64,000 nucleotides of DNA from Hoylesella oralis ATCC 33269 (GCF_000185145.2 NZ_GL833119.1:1863464-1927463); one strand, 5' to 3'. Numbered from the stretch's first letter, positions 1-11,042 are shown. The notes: a model not told the origin generated them from the letters alone. Numbers and translations: made by a program.

Positions 1-576
1 CATCATGACCGGAGGCCCAATTGCAAAAACCTTGTCAATATGTTCTTGATTGATAAGTTTTTCTATGCCGATGGTTACGACGCCCTTCTCTCCATAGGAA
101 CCATCATCGGTCATAATGATAGTTTCATCAGAATTATTTCGCACTTCGTCTTCGAGGATAATTAAATCCTTTGAACGTCCCGCAAGTACGGAGAGCACTC
201 TGTTACCGGCAGCTTTCAACGCTTTGATAATCGGCAACATAGGTGCAACTCCCACGCCACCTCCGGCACAAACCACAGTACCGAAGTCCTCGATGTGGGT
301 TGGATTGCCCAAAGGACCTACTACATCTGTAACGTAATCTCCTTTGTTTAAATTACAAAGCTTGATAGAAGATAATCCAACTTTTTGTACAACAAGGGTT
401 ATTGTGCCTTTTTCAATATTGGCATTGGCAATGGTGAGAGGTATGCGTTCACCTTTCTCACCGACTCTTACGATGACAAAATTTCCGGCTTTACGACTCT
501 TGGCAATCGGTGGAGCTTCAATCTCGAAGAGGAATACTTTTTCAGAGAATTGTTCCTTGCGTGCGATTTTATTCAT
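1..576 (-). CDS. NfnA/SudB-type FAD/NAD(P)-binding oxidoreductase subunit (3' end outside window)
   Basis: This flavoprotein subunit of the dihydroorotate-dehydrogenase electron-transfer/sulfide dehydrogenase/NfnA family is read on the minus strand; 192 codons lie inside the window and the C-terminus is cut. The flavin-binding signature RIPLTIA is at residues 44-50. The glycine-rich NAD(P)-binding stretch CAGGGVGVAPM is at about 103-113, followed by an SVLAGRSKDLI strand. The [2Fe-2S] cysteine cluster expected near the C-terminus lies beyond the edge. The ATG at 576 is the only Met before an in-frame stop at 625-627. It lies 51 nt after serS in the same direction. In this family the partner (a GltD-like flavoprotein) usually follows directly, so the two would form an electron-bifurcating transhydrogenase or glutamate-synthase-like complex. 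The partner is inference, because that DNA is not in the window. Confidence 0.85.
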   Translation of the reverse strand, partial: MNKIARKEQFSEKVFLFEIEAPPIAKSRKAGNFVIVRVGEKGERIPLTIANANIEKGTITLVVQKVGLSSIKLCNLNKGDYVTDVVGPLGNPTHIEDFGTVVCAGGGVGVAPMLPIIKALKAAGNRVLSVLAGRSKDLIILEDEVRNNSDETIIMTDDGSYGEKGVVTIGIEKLINQEHIDKVFAIGPPVMM

Positions 577-627
577 AAATGTCTTTGTATCAGGAGAATA
601 GTTGTAAGTATCTAACCTAAACCTCTA

Positions 628-1920
628 TTACCCGAAGTTTTTATCATCTATCAAGTCGAAACCACAATAGGGGATGAGTACTTTGGGGACACGGATACCT
701 TCCGGTGTTTGGTTATTTTCAAGAATTGTAGCAACGATACGTGGCAAGGCCAATGCTGAACCGTTTAAGGTATGGCATAATTCGATCTTTTTATTATCGA
801 AACGACGATAGCGGCAATGCAGACGATTGGCCTGATAGCTTTCGAAATTCGATACAGAACTTACTTCCAGCCAGCGTTTTTGTGCTGCGCTCCACACCTC
901 GAAGTCGTAACAGATGGAAGAGGTGAAACTCTGATCGCCGCCACATAGTAGGAGAATATGGTAAGGAAGTTCTAATTTTTTGCATAAACCTTCTACATGA
1001 TCAAGCATTTCTTGTAACGATTGGTAAGAATGTTCAGGGGTATCGATACGCACCAATTCTACTTTATCAAATTGATGTAGGCGATTCAATCCACGTACAT
1101 CTTTGCCATAACTTCCTGCTTCACGACGAAAACATGCTGAATAGGCACAACGTTTAATAGGAAGTTCTTTTTCCTCAAGAATGGTATCACGGAAAATATT
1201 TGTTACAGGAACCTCTGCTGTAGGTATCAGATAGAGATTATCTAAATTAGCATGATACATCTGTCCCTCTTTATCAGGCAACTGACCGGTACCATAGCCA
1301 CTGACCTCGTTTACTACGAAAGGAGGCTGCACTTCGAGATATCCGCTTTTACGAGCTTCGTCAAGAAAAAAGGCTTCGAGTGCACGTTGCAGACGTGCCA
1401 TTTTGCCGATATATATGGGAAAGCCTGCTCCGGTAATCTTCACGCCAAGGTCGAAGTCCACAAGATTATATTTTTTACATAAATCCCAATGACATAATGC
1501 ATTTTCCGGTAAAACCGGTTTCTCTCCGCCTTCTTTTACAACAACGTTATCGTTGGCGTCTTTACCCTCAGGAACTTTATCATTGGGAATGTTCGGAATA
1601 GTTAGCAGGATATCGGTCATCTTTTTTTGAGCATTATCCATCTCTTCTTGCAGTTTCTTATCAAATGTCTTTAATTCTGCAACTTGAGCCTTTACCACTT
1701 CGGCCTGTTCTTTCCGTCCTGTCTTCATCAGCATGCCTATATCTTTTGCCAAAAGATTAGCCTGTTGTTTATTCTTATCAAGTTTTTGTTGAGCATCACG
1801 ACGGTGCCTATCTATGATAAGAACATTTTCAATTGTTTTGCGTGCATCTTCGAAATGTTTTTTCTCTAAACCTTTTATCACCCGTTCAGTTTCTTCACTG
1901 ATAAGTTTAAGTGTGAGCAT
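628..1920 (-). CDS. serS: Seryl-tRNA synthetase
   Basis: Cytoplasmic class II aminoacyl-tRNA synthetase charging tRNA-Ser. The 430-residue length is normal. Residues about 1-110 form the long antiparallel coiled-coil arm that binds the tRNA variable arm (rich in E, K and Q, with KKLQEEMDNAQKKM). The catalytic core follows, with motif 2 around FRREAGSYGKDVRG and motif 3 around NGSALALPRIVATILENNQ. A Bacteroidota -7 box (TATTTTTG on minus, 1958-1965) lies about 40 nt before the ATG. The gene is first of a likely two-gene unit with the NfnA-like flavoprotein. Confidence 0.98.
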   Translation of the reverse strand: MLTLKLISEETERVIKGLEKKHFEDARKTIENVLIIDRHRRDAQQKLDKNKQQANLLAKDIGMLMKTGRKEQAEVVKAQVAELKTFDKKLQEEMDNAQKKMTDILLTIPNIPNDKVPEGKDANDNVVVKEGGEKPVLPENALCHWDLCKKYNLVDFDLGVKITGAGFPIYIGKMARLQRALEAFFLDEARKSGYLEVQPPFVVNEVSGYGTGQLPDKEGQMYHANLDNLYLIPTAEVPVTNIFRDTILEEKELPIKRCAYSACFRREAGSYGKDVRGLNRLHQFDKVELVRIDTPEHSYQSLQEMLDHVEGLCKKLELPYHILLLCGGDQSFTSSICYDFEVWSAAQKRWLEVSSVSNFESYQANRLHCRYRRFDNKKIELCHTLNGSALALPRIVATILENNQTPEGIRVPKVLIPYCGFDLIDDKNFG

Positions 1921-1957
1921 GTACTATTTCTTTTTATATGTTGTAATTATTTAAACG

Positions 1958-1965
1958 CAAAAATA
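1958..1965 (-). promoter_or_regulatory. -7 promoter element of serS
   Basis: TATTTTTG on the minus strand matches the Bacteroidota -7 consensus TAnnTTTG, with about 37 nt to the serS ATG. I see no clear TTTG at the -33 position, so this rests on one element. Confidence 0.5.
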
Positions 1966-2065
1966 CAAAAAAAATATATTAAATCGTAATATTTCGTGTC
2001 AAAATCCTTTTTGCAAAATATTTTGTCTGTTTATATGCAATATGCATAATGTCTATAACGCATAA

Positions 2066-2095
2066 ATGCCAATCTTTCATAAGAAAGACTGGCAT
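2066..2095 (-). terminator. Terminator of rplU-rpmA
   Basis: A 13-bp stem (2066-2078 with 2083-2095, one G-U pair on the minus transcript) with a 4-nt loop lies 38 nt past the rpmA stop. It is followed by only a short U-containing stretch, which is common in this phylum. Confidence 0.75.
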
Positions 2096-2132
2096 TCTGT
2101 TGTTTGTTCGGAATAAGTTATTGTTTTATATA

Positions 2133-2423
2133 CTATGCTTCAGCTTTTTGAGTTTTAGCACGATACGCCTCTTCAGACAGTACGGAAACCGTACTCTTGT
2201 CTCTACGACCTTTATGGAAATATACAATTCCGTCTGTTAGAGCATACAATGTGTCATCTTTGCCGATAGCAACGTTTTCTCCGGGATTGTGCTTTGTGCC
2301 CCGCTGACGAACGATAATGTTGCCTGCGATAATCTTCTGACCGCCCCAAATCTTTACGCCTAATCTTTGTGAAGCTGATTCACGACCGTTCTTGGAACTA
2401 CCTACACCTTTTTTATGTGCCAT
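2133..2423 (-). CDS. rpmA: 50S ribosomal protein bL27
   Basis: Large-subunit protein whose N-terminal tail reaches the peptidyl-transferase centre. The start [16 protein letters not shown] is the classic bL27 opening, and there is no Firmicutes-type cleaved leader. The body [18 protein letters not shown] is diagnostic. At 96 residues it is a little longer than the usual 85-90 because of an Ala/Lys-rich C-terminal tail. It lies 21 nt after rplU, and the two form an operon closed by a hairpin at 2066-2095. Confidence 0.98.
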   Translation of the reverse strand: MAHKKGVGSSKNGRESASQRLGVKIWGGQKIIAGNIIVRQRGTKHNPGENVAIGKDDTLYALTDGIVYFHKGRRDKSTVSVLSEEAYRAKTQKAEA

Positions 2424-2444
2424 TTCTGAATTCCTCCCTTTACT

Positions 2445-2762
2445 TTAAGCGATTACTTGTTTAACTTCTACTTCGGTGAACTGTGCACGATGACCATTCT
2501 TTTTACGATAGTCTTTTCTGCGCTTCATCTTGAAAACGATGACTTTGTCACCTTTTACAAGTGGGTTCACAACTTCTACTACTACCTTTGCACCCTCTAC
2601 TGTCGGTGCACCGACTGTTACTGTTCCTTCTTTGTCTACGAGCAGTACTTTGTCGAACTCAACAGTTTTGCCGGTTTCAACATCTTTGATGTGATGAACA
2701 AAGAGCTTTTTACCTTGTTCAACCTTGAACTGTTGACCGTTAATTTCTACAATTGCGTACAT
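2445..2762 (-). CDS. rplU: 50S ribosomal protein bL21
   Basis: Large-subunit protein that binds 23S rRNA. The start [19 protein letters not shown] and the basic C-terminal [16 protein letters not shown] stretch are typical, and the 105-residue length is normal. It is the first gene of the rplU-rpmA operon. A -7 box (2846-2853) lies about 84 nt upstream, which leaves a leader with GC-rich dyads that could serve autoregulation. Confidence 0.98.
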   Translation of the reverse strand: MYAIVEINGQQFKVEQGKKLFVHHIKDVETGKTVEFDKVLLVDKEGTVTVGAPTVEGAKVVVEVVNPLVKGDKVIVFKMKRRKDYRKKNGHRAQFTEVEVKQVIA

Positions 2763-2853
2763 TTATTTTTCGTAAAAACGGTTTTTCCGCAAGGCGCCTG
2801 ACATTTATCAAGACTTATTCAAGCCTCCACGGACTAAATCGGATGCAAAATTA
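2763..2853 (-). promoter_or_regulatory. rplU promoter (-7 box) and possible structured leader
   Basis: TAATTTTG on minus at 2846-2853 fits the -7 consensus. The roughly 75-nt untranslated leader is unusually GC-rich for this genome. It contains the self-complementary AAGGCGCCTT-like core near 2790-2800 and a small hairpin plus U-run next to it (about 2772-2790). A ribosomal-protein leader is an inference from this structure; I do not match it to a named family. Confidence 0.4.
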
Positions 2854-2957
2854 ATAAGAAAAGTTGATAGATGCAGTATCTATCTCTGCGCCTTTCATTT
2901 ATTTTATGAGATATTAACAAATCGGGGCGTCATTTCTTAAAGAAGAAGATAATAATT

Positions 2958-2997
2958 AAATAGGTCGAATTGTTTAAATGGCAAATTCGACCTATTT
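2958..2997 (-). terminator. Terminator of the proS-transporter operon
   Basis: A 14-bp stem (2958-2971 with 2984-2997) and a 12-nt loop lie just past the transporter stop codon. The minus transcript continues with a U-rich tract. Confidence 0.8.
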
Positions 2998-3000
2998 CTC

Positions 3001-4695
3001 TTACGCGTGGCAGCAGAATAATACGATGAGCTGAGCTATAAATATTCTTAGGAACATACTCAATGGATAAACAGTAGAATATCCTACAGCAGGAGCCTCT
3101 TTGGAACATATCTGACTTGCATAGGCTAATGCCGGTGGATCGGTACATGTTCCGGCGATCATACCCATTATGGTATAATAATTGAGTTTATACGTTAGGC
3201 GGGCAATGGTTCCTACGATGAGAATCGGGATTATAGTAATGAGAAAACCGGTATATACATATTTCAGTCCGTCACCTTGTACTACGGTCTCCCAGAAGCC
3301 GGCACCAGCTTTTATGCCTACACTGGCTAAAAATAGCACGAGTCCTATCTCACGGAGCATCATATTGGCTGAAGTTGTAGTGTAAGTAACCAATCGAAGT
3401 CTGTCACCGTATCTTCCAATGAGGATTGCTATGATCAGAGGGCCGCCGGCAATACCGAGTTTCAACGGTACAGGCATGCCCGGAATAGCCAAAGGAATAC
3501 TCCCGAAAATGATACCTACAATAATTCCGATGAAAATGGTTGCGATATTCGGAGTGTTAAGATGTTTATTAGAATTGCCCATCAGTTCGGCAACACGATT
3601 TACATTATCTTCCGGTCCGACTACCATCAGACGGTCGCCGACGTGGAAATGATGGTCTCGGCTTGCAAACAAGTCTATACCCTGACGGGTTATTCTCGTT
3701 ACATTCACGCCATAGACACTAGAAAAATGCATCTTTCCGAGTACTTTACCACTCATAGACGATCGTGTAACAATAATACGCTTGGATACCAACGGCTGTG
3801 TCTTGTCTTCATAGTCCCAAGAATTGCTTATCAAGGGGCCGATGAATGCTTGTATGGCATCAGCATCAGCTTCTGCACAAACGATAAGAACCTCATCTTC
3901 AAGATTAAAAACCGTATCTCTCTTGGGGATTGTCACTTTGCCATCGTGTAGGATACGGGTGCATACAATGTCGCGATTGAGGAACTCCGAAATCTGCGCC
4001 AATGTACGTCCGGCAATGAATGAGTTCTGTACTTTAAGATGAATTTGGTGGGGTTTGGCGTGCGGATTATCATCTTCAGCCACATTTAAATCTTCTTCTT
4101 CTTTTTCCAGACTGATGTGACAGATGTATCTAATTGCTATTGTGGCGCCGATGATACCCAGAACTCCGAGAGGATAAGCGCAGGCATATCCGCTGGCGAT
4201 CTGTGGAATGGAGCCTTTCTGAAATACGGAAGTCAACGCCTCATTGGCAGCACCGAGTCCCGGTGTATTGGTTACGGCACCGTAAAGCGTACCAACCATC
4301 ATCGGGAGATTATTTACATCTGTTGTGTCGAAAAAGATAAAATAGCAGGCAAACATTACTCCGACATTGAGAATAATCAGTACCGTGGAAAGCAAATTCA
4401 GCGTGATACCCCCTTTGCGGAAGCTCTCGAAAAAGCCCGGACCAACCTGCAGACCAATGCAGAAAACAAAAAGAATCAAACCGAAATCTTGTATAAAAGT
4501 GAGAATATTAGTCGGTGCGGTAAAACCGATATGCCCTGCAAGAATACCGGTAAACAGCACAAACGTGACTCCTAACGAGATACCTCCGACTTTTATCTTG
4601 CCCAATAATACACCGACAGAGATAACTACGGCATACAGCAATGCGATATGTGCAACTGAATCTGTCGATGTAAAAAGATTTATTAACCAATTCAT
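3001..4695 (-). CDS. AspT/YidE/YbjL-family membrane transporter
   Basis: Inner-membrane transporter of the aspartate:alanine-exchanger (AAE) family, 564 residues. The architecture is the family standard: five to six hydrophobic segments, then two tandem TrkA-C (RCK_C) regulatory domains in the middle (about residues 205-375, containing [13 protein letters not shown] and [15 protein letters not shown]), then a second membrane half. The repeated GFGLILFVF / [19 protein letters not shown] type segments mark the two Asp-Al_Ex repeats. The substrate cannot be read from sequence. It lies 13 nt after proS and ends at a strong hairpin. Confidence 0.85.
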   Translation of the reverse strand: MNWLINLFTSTDSVAHIALLYAVVISVGVLLGKIKVGGISLGVTFVLFTGILAGHIGFTAPTNILTFIQDFGLILFVFCIGLQVGPGFFESFRKGGITLNLLSTVLIILNVGVMFACYFIFFDTTDVNNLPMMVGTLYGAVTNTPGLGAANEALTSVFQKGSIPQIASGYACAYPLGVLGIIGATIAIRYICHISLEKEEEDLNVAEDDNPHAKPHQIHLKVQNSFIAGRTLAQISEFLNRDIVCTRILHDGKVTIPKRDTVFNLEDEVLIVCAEADADAIQAFIGPLISNSWDYEDKTQPLVSKRIIVTRSSMSGKVLGKMHFSSVYGVNVTRITRQGIDLFASRDHHFHVGDRLMVVGPEDNVNRVAELMGNSNKHLNTPNIATIFIGIIVGIIFGSIPLAIPGMPVPLKLGIAGGPLIIAILIGRYGDRLRLVTYTTTSANMMLREIGLVLFLASVGIKAGAGFWETVVQGDGLKYVYTGFLITIIPILIVGTIARLTYKLNYYTIMGMIAGTCTDPPALAYASQICSKEAPAVGYSTVYPLSMFLRIFIAQLIVLFCCHA

Positions 4696-4708
4696 ATTTC
4701 AAAAACGT

Positions 4709-6190
4709 TTAATAGCTGCGTGCAATAATAACTCTGTGTTTCGACGGTTTACCCGAAACCATGTCTATGCCTTCGGTCTGTTCATAGGCAAAAGGCACGC
4801 AGCGAATGGTTGCCTGCGTATCTTCTTTTATCTTAGCCTCCGTCTCTTCCGTTCCATCCCAGTGGCACAAGAAGAAGCCTCCATTCTTTATTCTTTCTTT
4901 GAAATCATCGTAATCATGGCATTCGTAAACCCTTTCATCGCGATATTTACGCGCTTTGTCGAAAATATTCTTTTGCATATCGTCGAGCAGGTGTTTTACA
5001 TAGTCTACGATACCATCCAAGGAAACAGTTTCTTTTTCTAAAGTATCACGACGCATTACTTCAATCGTATTGTCTTCAAGATCACGTCCACCCATTACAA
5101 GACGTACGGGGACTCCCTTTAGCTCGTAATCTGCAAACTTAAATCCGGGGCGTTTGTTATCGGTATCGTCGTATTTAACATTGATACCCAGCTCTCGAAG
5201 AGAGGCTATAATGGGGGAAAGCTTGGCAGAAATAGCCTGTAATTGCTCTATACCTTTCGTGATCGGAATGATTACGACCTGAATAGGAGCGAGCCGTGGA
5301 GGCAGTACAAGGCCATTGTCATCGCTGTGAGTCATAATTAGAGCACCGATCAAACGGGTTGAAACTCCCCATGATGTAGCCCATACATATTCCGGTTTGT
5401 TCTCTTTATTTAAATAGGTAACATCGAAACTCTTAGCAAAATTTTGTCCTAAGAAGTGGCTGGTACCGCTTTGCAAGGCCTTACCGTCTTGCATCATCGC
5501 CTCTATTGTATATGTATCGAGTGCTCCTGCAAAGCGTTCCGTTTCGCTCTTCACGCCTTGCAATACGGGAACAGCCATCCATTGTTCTGCAAATTCCGCA
5601 TATACACGAAGCATTTGTTGAGCTTCTTCTTCGGCTTCTTCACGGGTAGCATGTGCAGTATGTCCCTCTTGCCACAGAAATTCTGACGTACGGAGAAATG
5701 GACGAGTACGCATTTCCCATCTCATAACGTTGCACCATTGGTTACACATCAACGGCAAATCGCGCCAAGAATGTATCCAGTTTTTATAAGTATTCCATAT
5801 AATTGTTTCAGAAGTCGGACGAATGATCAACTCTTCATCGAGTCGTGCCGATGGATCTACTTCGACAGAACGCCCATCTTCCGACGATTTAAGTCTATAA
5901 TGCGTAACGACTGCACATTCTTTGGCAAATCCTTTTACATGTTCAGCCTCTCTGCTCAAGAACGATTTCGGAATAAGCAGTGGAAAATACGCATTCTGTG
6001 CACCCGTTTCTTTGAACATTTTATCCAGTTGTTGTTGCATTTTTTCCCAAATCGCATATCCGTAGGGCTTAATGACCATACAGCCACGTACGGCTGATTG
6101 CTCTGCCAAATCGGCTTTTACCACCAAATCATTGTACCACTGACTGTAATTGTCGGCCCGCTTGGTTAATTCTTTTAATTCTTTTGCCAT
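4709..6190 (-). CDS. proS: Prolyl-tRNA synthetase (eukaryote/archaea-like type without INS editing domain)
   Basis: Class IIa synthetase charging tRNA-Pro, 493 residues. It lacks the roughly 180-residue bacterial editing insertion between motifs 2 and 3. Motif 2 is in [25 protein letters not shown]. It has the C-terminal extension and ends in ARSY, as in the archaeal/eukaryotic-type enzymes used by Bacteroidota. An anticodon-binding domain (VVIIPITKG) is present. The -7 box TAATTTTG at 6224-6231 gives a leader of about 30 nt. Confidence 0.97.
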   Translation of the reverse strand: MAKELKELTKRADNYSQWYNDLVVKADLAEQSAVRGCMVIKPYGYAIWEKMQQQLDKMFKETGAQNAYFPLLIPKSFLSREAEHVKGFAKECAVVTHYRLKSSEDGRSVEVDPSARLDEELIIRPTSETIIWNTYKNWIHSWRDLPLMCNQWCNVMRWEMRTRPFLRTSEFLWQEGHTAHATREEAEEEAQQMLRVYAEFAEQWMAVPVLQGVKSETERFAGALDTYTIEAMMQDGKALQSGTSHFLGQNFAKSFDVTYLNKENKPEYVWATSWGVSTRLIGALIMTHSDDNGLVLPPRLAPIQVVIIPITKGIEQLQAISAKLSPIIASLRELGINVKYDDTDNKRPGFKFADYELKGVPVRLVMGGRDLEDNTIEVMRRDTLEKETVSLDGIVDYVKHLLDDMQKNIFDKARKYRDERVYECHDYDDFKERIKNGGFFLCHWDGTEETEAKIKEDTQATIRCVPFAYEQTEGIDMVSGKPSKHRVIIARSY

Positions 6191-6223
6191 GTATATAAAT
6201 GCTTACGTTTTTAAATTTGTCCG

Positions 6224-6281
6224 CAAAATTACAAAAAAATGTTGTAATGATGACATTATCATGAAAAAACAATTACCTTTG
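6224..6281. promoter_or_regulatory. Divergent promoters of proS (minus) and the OmpA lipoprotein (plus)
   Basis: Minus strand: TAATTTTG at 6224-6231. Plus strand: TACCTTTG at 6274-6281, 35 nt before the lipoprotein ATG. Both match TAnnTTTG. The -33 elements are poor. Confidence 0.55.
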
Positions 6282-6316
6282 CAAGCAGTTTATTTAAACA
6301 ATAAAGATTAGAGATT

Positions 6317-7006
6317 ATGAAGAAAATGAAGATTACAACACTTTTCATGTGTTTTGTGTTGATGTTTGATAGCTGTGCTACCAAGCAAGGTTCCGGCGCT
6401 CTTCTGGGTGCAGGAGGTGGTGCCGTTATCGGCGGTATCATCGGTGCGATAGCCGGTCATGGCAAGGGTGCAGCTGTAGGTGCAGCAATAGGTGGTGCTG
6501 TTGGAGCCGGTGCAGGTGCTATTATTGGAAAGCATATGGATAAAGTTGCTGCCGAGACCGCTGCACAAGTAAAGAATGCCAAAGTAGAACAGGTGACCGA
6601 TGCAAACGGTTTAAAAGCTGTAAAGGTTACTTTCGATAGCGGTATCTTGTTCGCTACGAATAAGGCGGAACTGAATCAGTCTTCCAAGAATGAGTTGGCA
6701 AAATTTTCCACTGTCTTAAAAAAGAATGCCGACTGCTATGTTGACATTTACGGACATACCGACTCTACTGGTAACGATGGTATCAACATACCTTTGAGCA
6801 ATCAGCGTGCACAGAGCGTTGTGGCATATTTAGAAAACTGCGGAGTGAGTGCATCCCAATTCAAGAATGTTGTTGGAAAGGGAAGTTCTGATCCGGTGGC
6901 GAGCAATGATACCAAGAGCGGACGTCAGCTAAATCGTCGTGTAGAAGTATATATGTATGCTTCTCAAGCAATGGTCGATGCTGCAAATGCTGGAACTCTT
7001 AAATAA
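6317..7006 (+). CDS. OmpA-family outer-membrane lipoprotein with glycine zipper
   Basis: Predicted lipoprotein that anchors the outer membrane to peptidoglycan. The lipobox FDSC puts the acylated Cys at residue 20. A glycine-zipper segment with repeated GxxxG spacing follows at about 26-75. The OmpA C-terminal peptidoglycan-binding domain (about 95-220) carries IYGHTDSTG and NQRAQSVVAYL and ends in NRRVEVYM. The 229-residue length and layout match the YiaD/PAL-like group. It is monocistronic, with its own -7 box upstream and a strong terminator at 7024-7055. Confidence 0.92.
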   Translation: MKKMKITTLFMCFVLMFDSCATKQGSGALLGAGGGAVIGGIIGAIAGHGKGAAVGAAIGGAVGAGAGAIIGKHMDKVAAETAAQVKNAKVEQVTDANGLKAVKVTFDSGILFATNKAELNQSSKNELAKFSTVLKKNADCYVDIYGHTDSTGNDGINIPLSNQRAQSVVAYLENCGVSASQFKNVVGKGSSDPVASNDTKSGRQLNRRVEVYMYASQAMVDAANAGTLK

Positions 7007-7023
7007 TTCGTATCTATCATTCG

Positions 7024-7055
7024 ATGGGCGCATGGTATACATGCGCCCATTTTTA
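7024..7055 (+). terminator. Rho-independent terminator of the OmpA lipoprotein gene
   Basis: A perfect 11-bp GC-rich stem (7024-7034 with 7040-7050) and 5-nt loop are followed by TTTTATT. mtgA begins only 6 nt after it, so mtgA must depend on read-through or on a promoter inside the preceding gene. Confidence 0.9.
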
Positions 7056-7060
7056 TTCAT

Positions 7061-7801
7061 ATGCAGTTAGTAAGAAAGATATTTCGATGGGCACTGGCTT
7101 TTTTCTTTAGTACTACTGTTTTGGCGGTAGTCGTTTATCGATTTGTACCCGTATATTTCACACCTTTGATGTTTATTCGTACTTTTGAGCAACTTGCTGA
7201 TGGTAGAAGCGTGGAGTGGCATCACCATTGGGTGTCGTTGAGCCACATATCTCCCCATATGCCTGTTGCTGTAATGGCGAGTGAAGATCAGCGTTTTTTA
7301 CTTCATCATGGTTTCGACTATGCTGCGATAGAGAAAGCTGCCAAGCGTAATATGACTGGAAATAAGCGCAAATTGGGTGCAAGCACCATTTCACAGCAGA
7401 CGGCAAAGAATGTATTTCTATGGCCCGGCCGCTCTTGGATCAGAAAAGGATTGGAAGTGTACTTTACTACGCTCATAGAACTGATGTGGAGTAAACAACG
7501 TATCATGGAAGTATATCTGAACTCTATAGAAATGGGCGACGGTATATATGGCGTAGATGCCGTTGCTAAGTATAATTTTGCTAAAGATGCCGAGAGTCTC
7601 AGTCGTTCAGATTGTGCACTAATAGCGGCAACACTGCCCAATCCACGTAAGTTTAGCAGTAAAACTCCAAGCGGTTATATACGTTTACGTCAAATAAAGA
7701 TAGGAAGAGAAATGAGATTTATCCCCACCTTTCCTAAAGAGGGAGAGGATATTAACCCTAATACAACTTCGGGAGGAATATATCATCGTAAAAGAAAATG
7801 A
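7061..7801 (+). CDS. mtgA: Monofunctional peptidoglycan glycosyltransferase
   Basis: GT51 enzyme that polymerises lipid II into glycan strands at the inner membrane. It is 246 residues long. A membrane anchor lies at about 8-30, followed by the GT51 motif [13 protein letters not shown] with catalytic Glu75, then [16 protein letters not shown] and the [15 protein letters not shown] motif. There is no transpeptidase domain. The stop codon overlaps the uvrD start (ATGA), so the two are translationally coupled. Confidence 0.95.
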   Translation: MQLVRKIFRWALAFFFSTTVLAVVVYRFVPVYFTPLMFIRTFEQLADGRSVEWHHHWVSLSHISPHMPVAVMASEDQRFLLHHGFDYAAIEKAAKRNMTGNKRKLGASTISQQTAKNVFLWPGRSWIRKGLEVYFTTLIELMWSKQRIMEVYLNSIEMGDGIYGVDAVAKYNFAKDAESLSRSDCALIAATLPNPRKFSSKTPSGYIRLRQIKIGREMRFIPTFPKEGEDINPNTTSGGIYHRKRK

Positions 7802-10170
7802 ACAGCATATTAGATCAATTGAACGATAGTCAACGCAAAGCTGTGGAATATACCGATGGTCCACAACTCGTTATTGCCGGTGCCGGATCGGGTAAAACGA
7901 GGGTGTTGACTTATAAGATTGCTTATTTGCTACACAGTGGAATGAAGCCTTGGAATATTTTGGCACTGACATTTACTAATAAGGCTGCAAACGAAATGAA
8001 GAGCCGAATAGGCAATCTGATAGGGCATGATGCAGTACATCTGTTGCAGATAGGTACTTTCCATTCCGTTTTTTCGCGCATCTTACGCGTAGAAGCAGAA
8101 TTACTTGGTTATAATTCTAATTTCACCATTTACGATGAAGCCGATTCCCGTTCCCTAATAAAGAGTATTATTAAAGAAATGGGCTTGGACGATAAACTGT
8201 ATAAGCCTGCCGGTGTGCACAACAAAATAAGTATGGCTAAGAATCGGTTGATAACAGATGTACTGTATAACTCCGATAAAGAGGCTATCCGCCGCGATCA
8301 GGAAGCACATGTACCGATGGTAGGTGCCATATATGCTGCTTATGCTCGGCAATGTAAGCAATCTAACGCTATGGACTTCGATGATTTGCTATTGCTTACA
8401 TATAGACTGTTCAATGAGCACGACGACATTAGAACAAAATATGCCGACCGTTTTCGGTATGTACTCGTGGACGAGTATCAAGATACAAATTACGCACAGC
8501 AGTGTGTCGTCTTGCAATTAACCAAGGAACACCGGCAGATTTGTGTAGTCGGAGACGATGCACAAAGTATTTACGGTTTTCGTGGAGCCAATATCGATAA
8601 CATGTTGGGATTTCGACAAATATATAAGGAAGTCCGTTTGTTTAAATTAGAACAGAATTATCGTTCAACTCAACGTATCGTTCAGGCGGCCAACAGCTTG
8701 ATCAAGCACAACGAAAGGCAGATACCAAAGGAAATTTTCAGTAAGAATGATGAGGGTGAGAAGATAGTCTATAAACCTGCCTATTCGGATAAAGAGGAAG
8801 CAATAATCGTTTGTAAAGATATCAAGCGCATCAAACGACAAGACGATTGTGAATACAATGATTTCGCAATATTATATCGTACCAATTCTCAAAGCCGCAG
8901 TTTTGAGGAAGAAATGCGCCGGCAACACATCCCATATCGCATTTATGGCGGATTGAGTTTTTATCAGCGCAAGGAAATCAAGGATATTATTGCATATTTT
9001 CGTATGGCAGTAAATCCATTCGATAGCGAGGCTTTGAAAAGGATTATCAACTATCCGACACGCGGAATCGGCAATACAACGATGTCGAAGATTACCTCTA
9101 CGGCAAATAAACATAGCGTGAGTCTTTGGAATGTAATTTTAGATCCGCAGCAATACGGTTTGGATATTAATAATACTACGTTGCAGAAACTGCACGGTTT
9201 TAAAACTTTGATTACGGAATTTGTCGAACGGGTGGCCACAGCCGATGCATACACGTTAGGAAAAGAGATGATTAAAGCAAGTGGCATTTCAGCCGAAATA
9301 TACTCAGGAACCGATCCTGATGATCTTTCACGACAGGAAAATCTCGACGAATTCCTTGCAGGAATGCAAGATTTTGTGGAAGGCAGGAAGGAGGAAGGGC
9401 TGGAGAATGAAGTCTACTTAACCGATTTCTTACAAGAGGTGTCGTTGTTAACGGACATAGATAGTGAGGATGATTCTGATAGCAAGGTTTCACTTATGAC
9501 TATTCATGCCGCCAAAGGCCTTGAGTTTTCCACGGTATTTGTCGTAGGTCTTGAGGAGAACATCTTTCCCAGTCCACTTTCGTGCAATTCTATGCGAGAA
9601 CTTGAGGAAGAACGCCGTCTGTTGTATGTTGCCATTACGCGAGCCAAGAAGCATTGTATATTGACGAATGCCAAAAATCGTTACCGTTTTGGGAGGATGG
9701 AATTCGATACTCCGAGTCGTTTCTTGCGGGATTTAGATGCTAAATATTTAAAGATTGAGAGCGAAACAGAAGAAGAAGATGCGACAACATCCTATTTTGC
9801 AAGAAGCCGTAACCAATGGAGTGAAAGAAGAGAACAGAAATATCCTGCCAATCGATCGTATATGGAAAGGCACTCATGGGGTGATGCCAATTATGGATAT
9901 AACGACCATATACAGAATAATCGTCCTGTAGCCAGTCAGTTTAGAGCCGATATAAAACCGAAGATAACGGGTAGGCATCCATCCGATATATCCACTGCAA
10001 ATTCTGTATTGTTGAGTGAGGGGGATATTATAGAGCATCAAAGATTTGGTGTTGGCACTGTGATCAAGGTTGAAGGAACTGGCGAGAATACTAAGGCTAC
10101 CGTTGAATTTAAGAATGCCGGAACCAAGCAATTGCTTCTTAAATTTGCCAAATATAAGGTGCTTAAATAG
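7798..10170 (+). CDS. pcrA: UvrD/PcrA-type superfamily 1 DNA helicase
   Basis: ATP-dependent 3'-5' DNA helicase for repair and replication. It is 790 residues long. Walker A is AGAGSGKT (27-34, Lys33), Walker B/motif II is VDEYQDTN (Asp225-Glu226), motif III is [13 protein letters not shown], and motif VI is VAITRAKK (Arg615). The C-terminus (about 735-790; [15 protein letters not shown]) is the Tudor-like domain that in PcrA binds RNA polymerase. The spacer before it is low-complexity and hydrophilic. It overlaps mtgA by 4 bp and converges on ispE 7 bp away. Confidence 0.95.
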   Translation: MNSILDQLNDSQRKAVEYTDGPQLVIAGAGSGKTRVLTYKIAYLLHSGMKPWNILALTFTNKAANEMKSRIGNLIGHDAVHLLQIGTFHSVFSRILRVEAELLGYNSNFTIYDEADSRSLIKSIIKEMGLDDKLYKPAGVHNKISMAKNRLITDVLYNSDKEAIRRDQEAHVPMVGAIYAAYARQCKQSNAMDFDDLLLLTYRLFNEHDDIRTKYADRFRYVLVDEYQDTNYAQQCVVLQLTKEHRQICVVGDDAQSIYGFRGANIDNMLGFRQIYKEVRLFKLEQNYRSTQRIVQAANSLIKHNERQIPKEIFSKNDEGEKIVYKPAYSDKEEAIIVCKDIKRIKRQDDCEYNDFAILYRTNSQSRSFEEEMRRQHIPYRIYGGLSFYQRKEIKDIIAYFRMAVNPFDSEALKRIINYPTRGIGNTTMSKITSTANKHSVSLWNVILDPQQYGLDINNTTLQKLHGFKTLITEFVERVATADAYTLGKEMIKASGISAEIYSGTDPDDLSRQENLDEFLAGMQDFVEGRKEEGLENEVYLTDFLQEVSLLTDIDSEDDSDSKVSLMTIHAAKGLEFSTVFVVGLEENIFPSPLSCNSMRELEEERRLLYVAITRAKKHCILTNAKNRYRFGRMEFDTPSRFLRDLDAKYLKIESETEEEDATTSYFARSRNQWSERREQKYPANRSYMERHSWGDANYGYNDHIQNNRPVASQFRADIKPKITGRHPSDISTANSVLLSEGDIIEHQRFGVGTVIKVEGTGENTKATVEFKNAGTKQLLLKFAKYKVLK

Positions 10171-10177
10171 TTGTTTG

Positions 10178-11020
10178 TTACAGTTTCATACAAGAAAAAA
10201 AACAGGCATTGAAATCTTGTGCTAACGACGGAGCGGGATCATTTTGGAAAATGCCATAGATGGCGCTTCCACTTCCTGACATAGATGCATACACAGCTCC
10301 GTTATGATATAATTCTTCTTTAATATCTTTAAGAACGGGATATCGGGCAAATACGGGGAGTTCAAAATCATTTTTTAGTTCGTTTTTCCATGTTTCGATT
10401 GGCTGTTTTACTATATCTCGACAGCATTTTTCTGCTTTGTGTGGAACGATATCAGCGTAAGCATCTTTAGTCGAAACGGCAACATCGGGCTTTACGATGC
10501 AAAGATAGTAACCTTTAAGATTACCTTTGGGAGTATCGACGGGCGATAGACAGTCGCCAATACCGGTGGCAAAAGAAGGTTCGGATGTGATGAAAAATGC
10601 ACAATCCGCACCTAATTTGGCCGCATATCTTTCCATTTCTGCATTTCCGAGGTTGAGTCTGAAGCGTTCGTCAAGCAATCTAATCATATAGGCTGCATCA
10701 CTTGAGCCGCCTCCCAGCCCTGCCTGTGGTGGAATTTGCTTATATAGATGAGCATGCACACGTGGGATTTTGAAATCTTTAGATAATAACTGATAAGCTT
10801 TGATTACAAGGTTATCGCTCTCGTTGCAATCGATAACGTTCCCTGTTGTCTTTAAATCACACGGTTGTTCCGATGGAAAATGCTCATCCATAGACTTTAT
10901 TTCGAGAACGTCATATAGTGGAATAGGGTAGAAAACCGTTTCTAAATTATGGTAACCATCGGTTCTTTTCTCAATAATATTAAGACCTAAATTGATTTTT
11001 GCACAAGGAAATGTAATCAT
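10178..11020 (-). CDS. ispE: 4-diphosphocytidyl-2-C-methyl-D-erythritol kinase
   Basis: GHMP kinase of the MEP isoprenoid pathway; it phosphorylates CDP-ME at the 2-hydroxyl. I place the start at the ATG at 11020 (280 residues), because the protein then opens MITFPCAKINLGLN like its homologues. The longer frame back to 11074 would run into the hairpin after maeB. The GHMP ATP loop PPQAGLGGGSSDAA is at about 97-110, and the C-terminal MSGSGSAIYGIF motif is present. Confidence 0.94.
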   Translation of the reverse strand: MITFPCAKINLGLNIIEKRTDGYHNLETVFYPIPLYDVLEIKSMDEHFPSEQPCDLKTTGNVIDCNESDNLVIKAYQLLSKDFKIPRVHAHLYKQIPPQAGLGGGSSDAAYMIRLLDERFRLNLGNAEMERYAAKLGADCAFFITSEPSFATGIGDCLSPVDTPKGNLKGYYLCIVKPDVAVSTKDAYADIVPHKAEKCCRDIVKQPIETWKNELKNDFELPVFARYPVLKDIKEELYHNGAVYASMSGSGSAIYGIFQNDPAPSLAQDFNACFFSCMKL

Positions 11021-11042
11021 GTTGCGGGGTATTATAATAATA

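Noticed and set aside
4367..5041. Long (over 220 codons) frame antisense to the transporter and proS
   Set aside because: It is a shadow of two well-supported genes, with no promoter or protein-like motifs.
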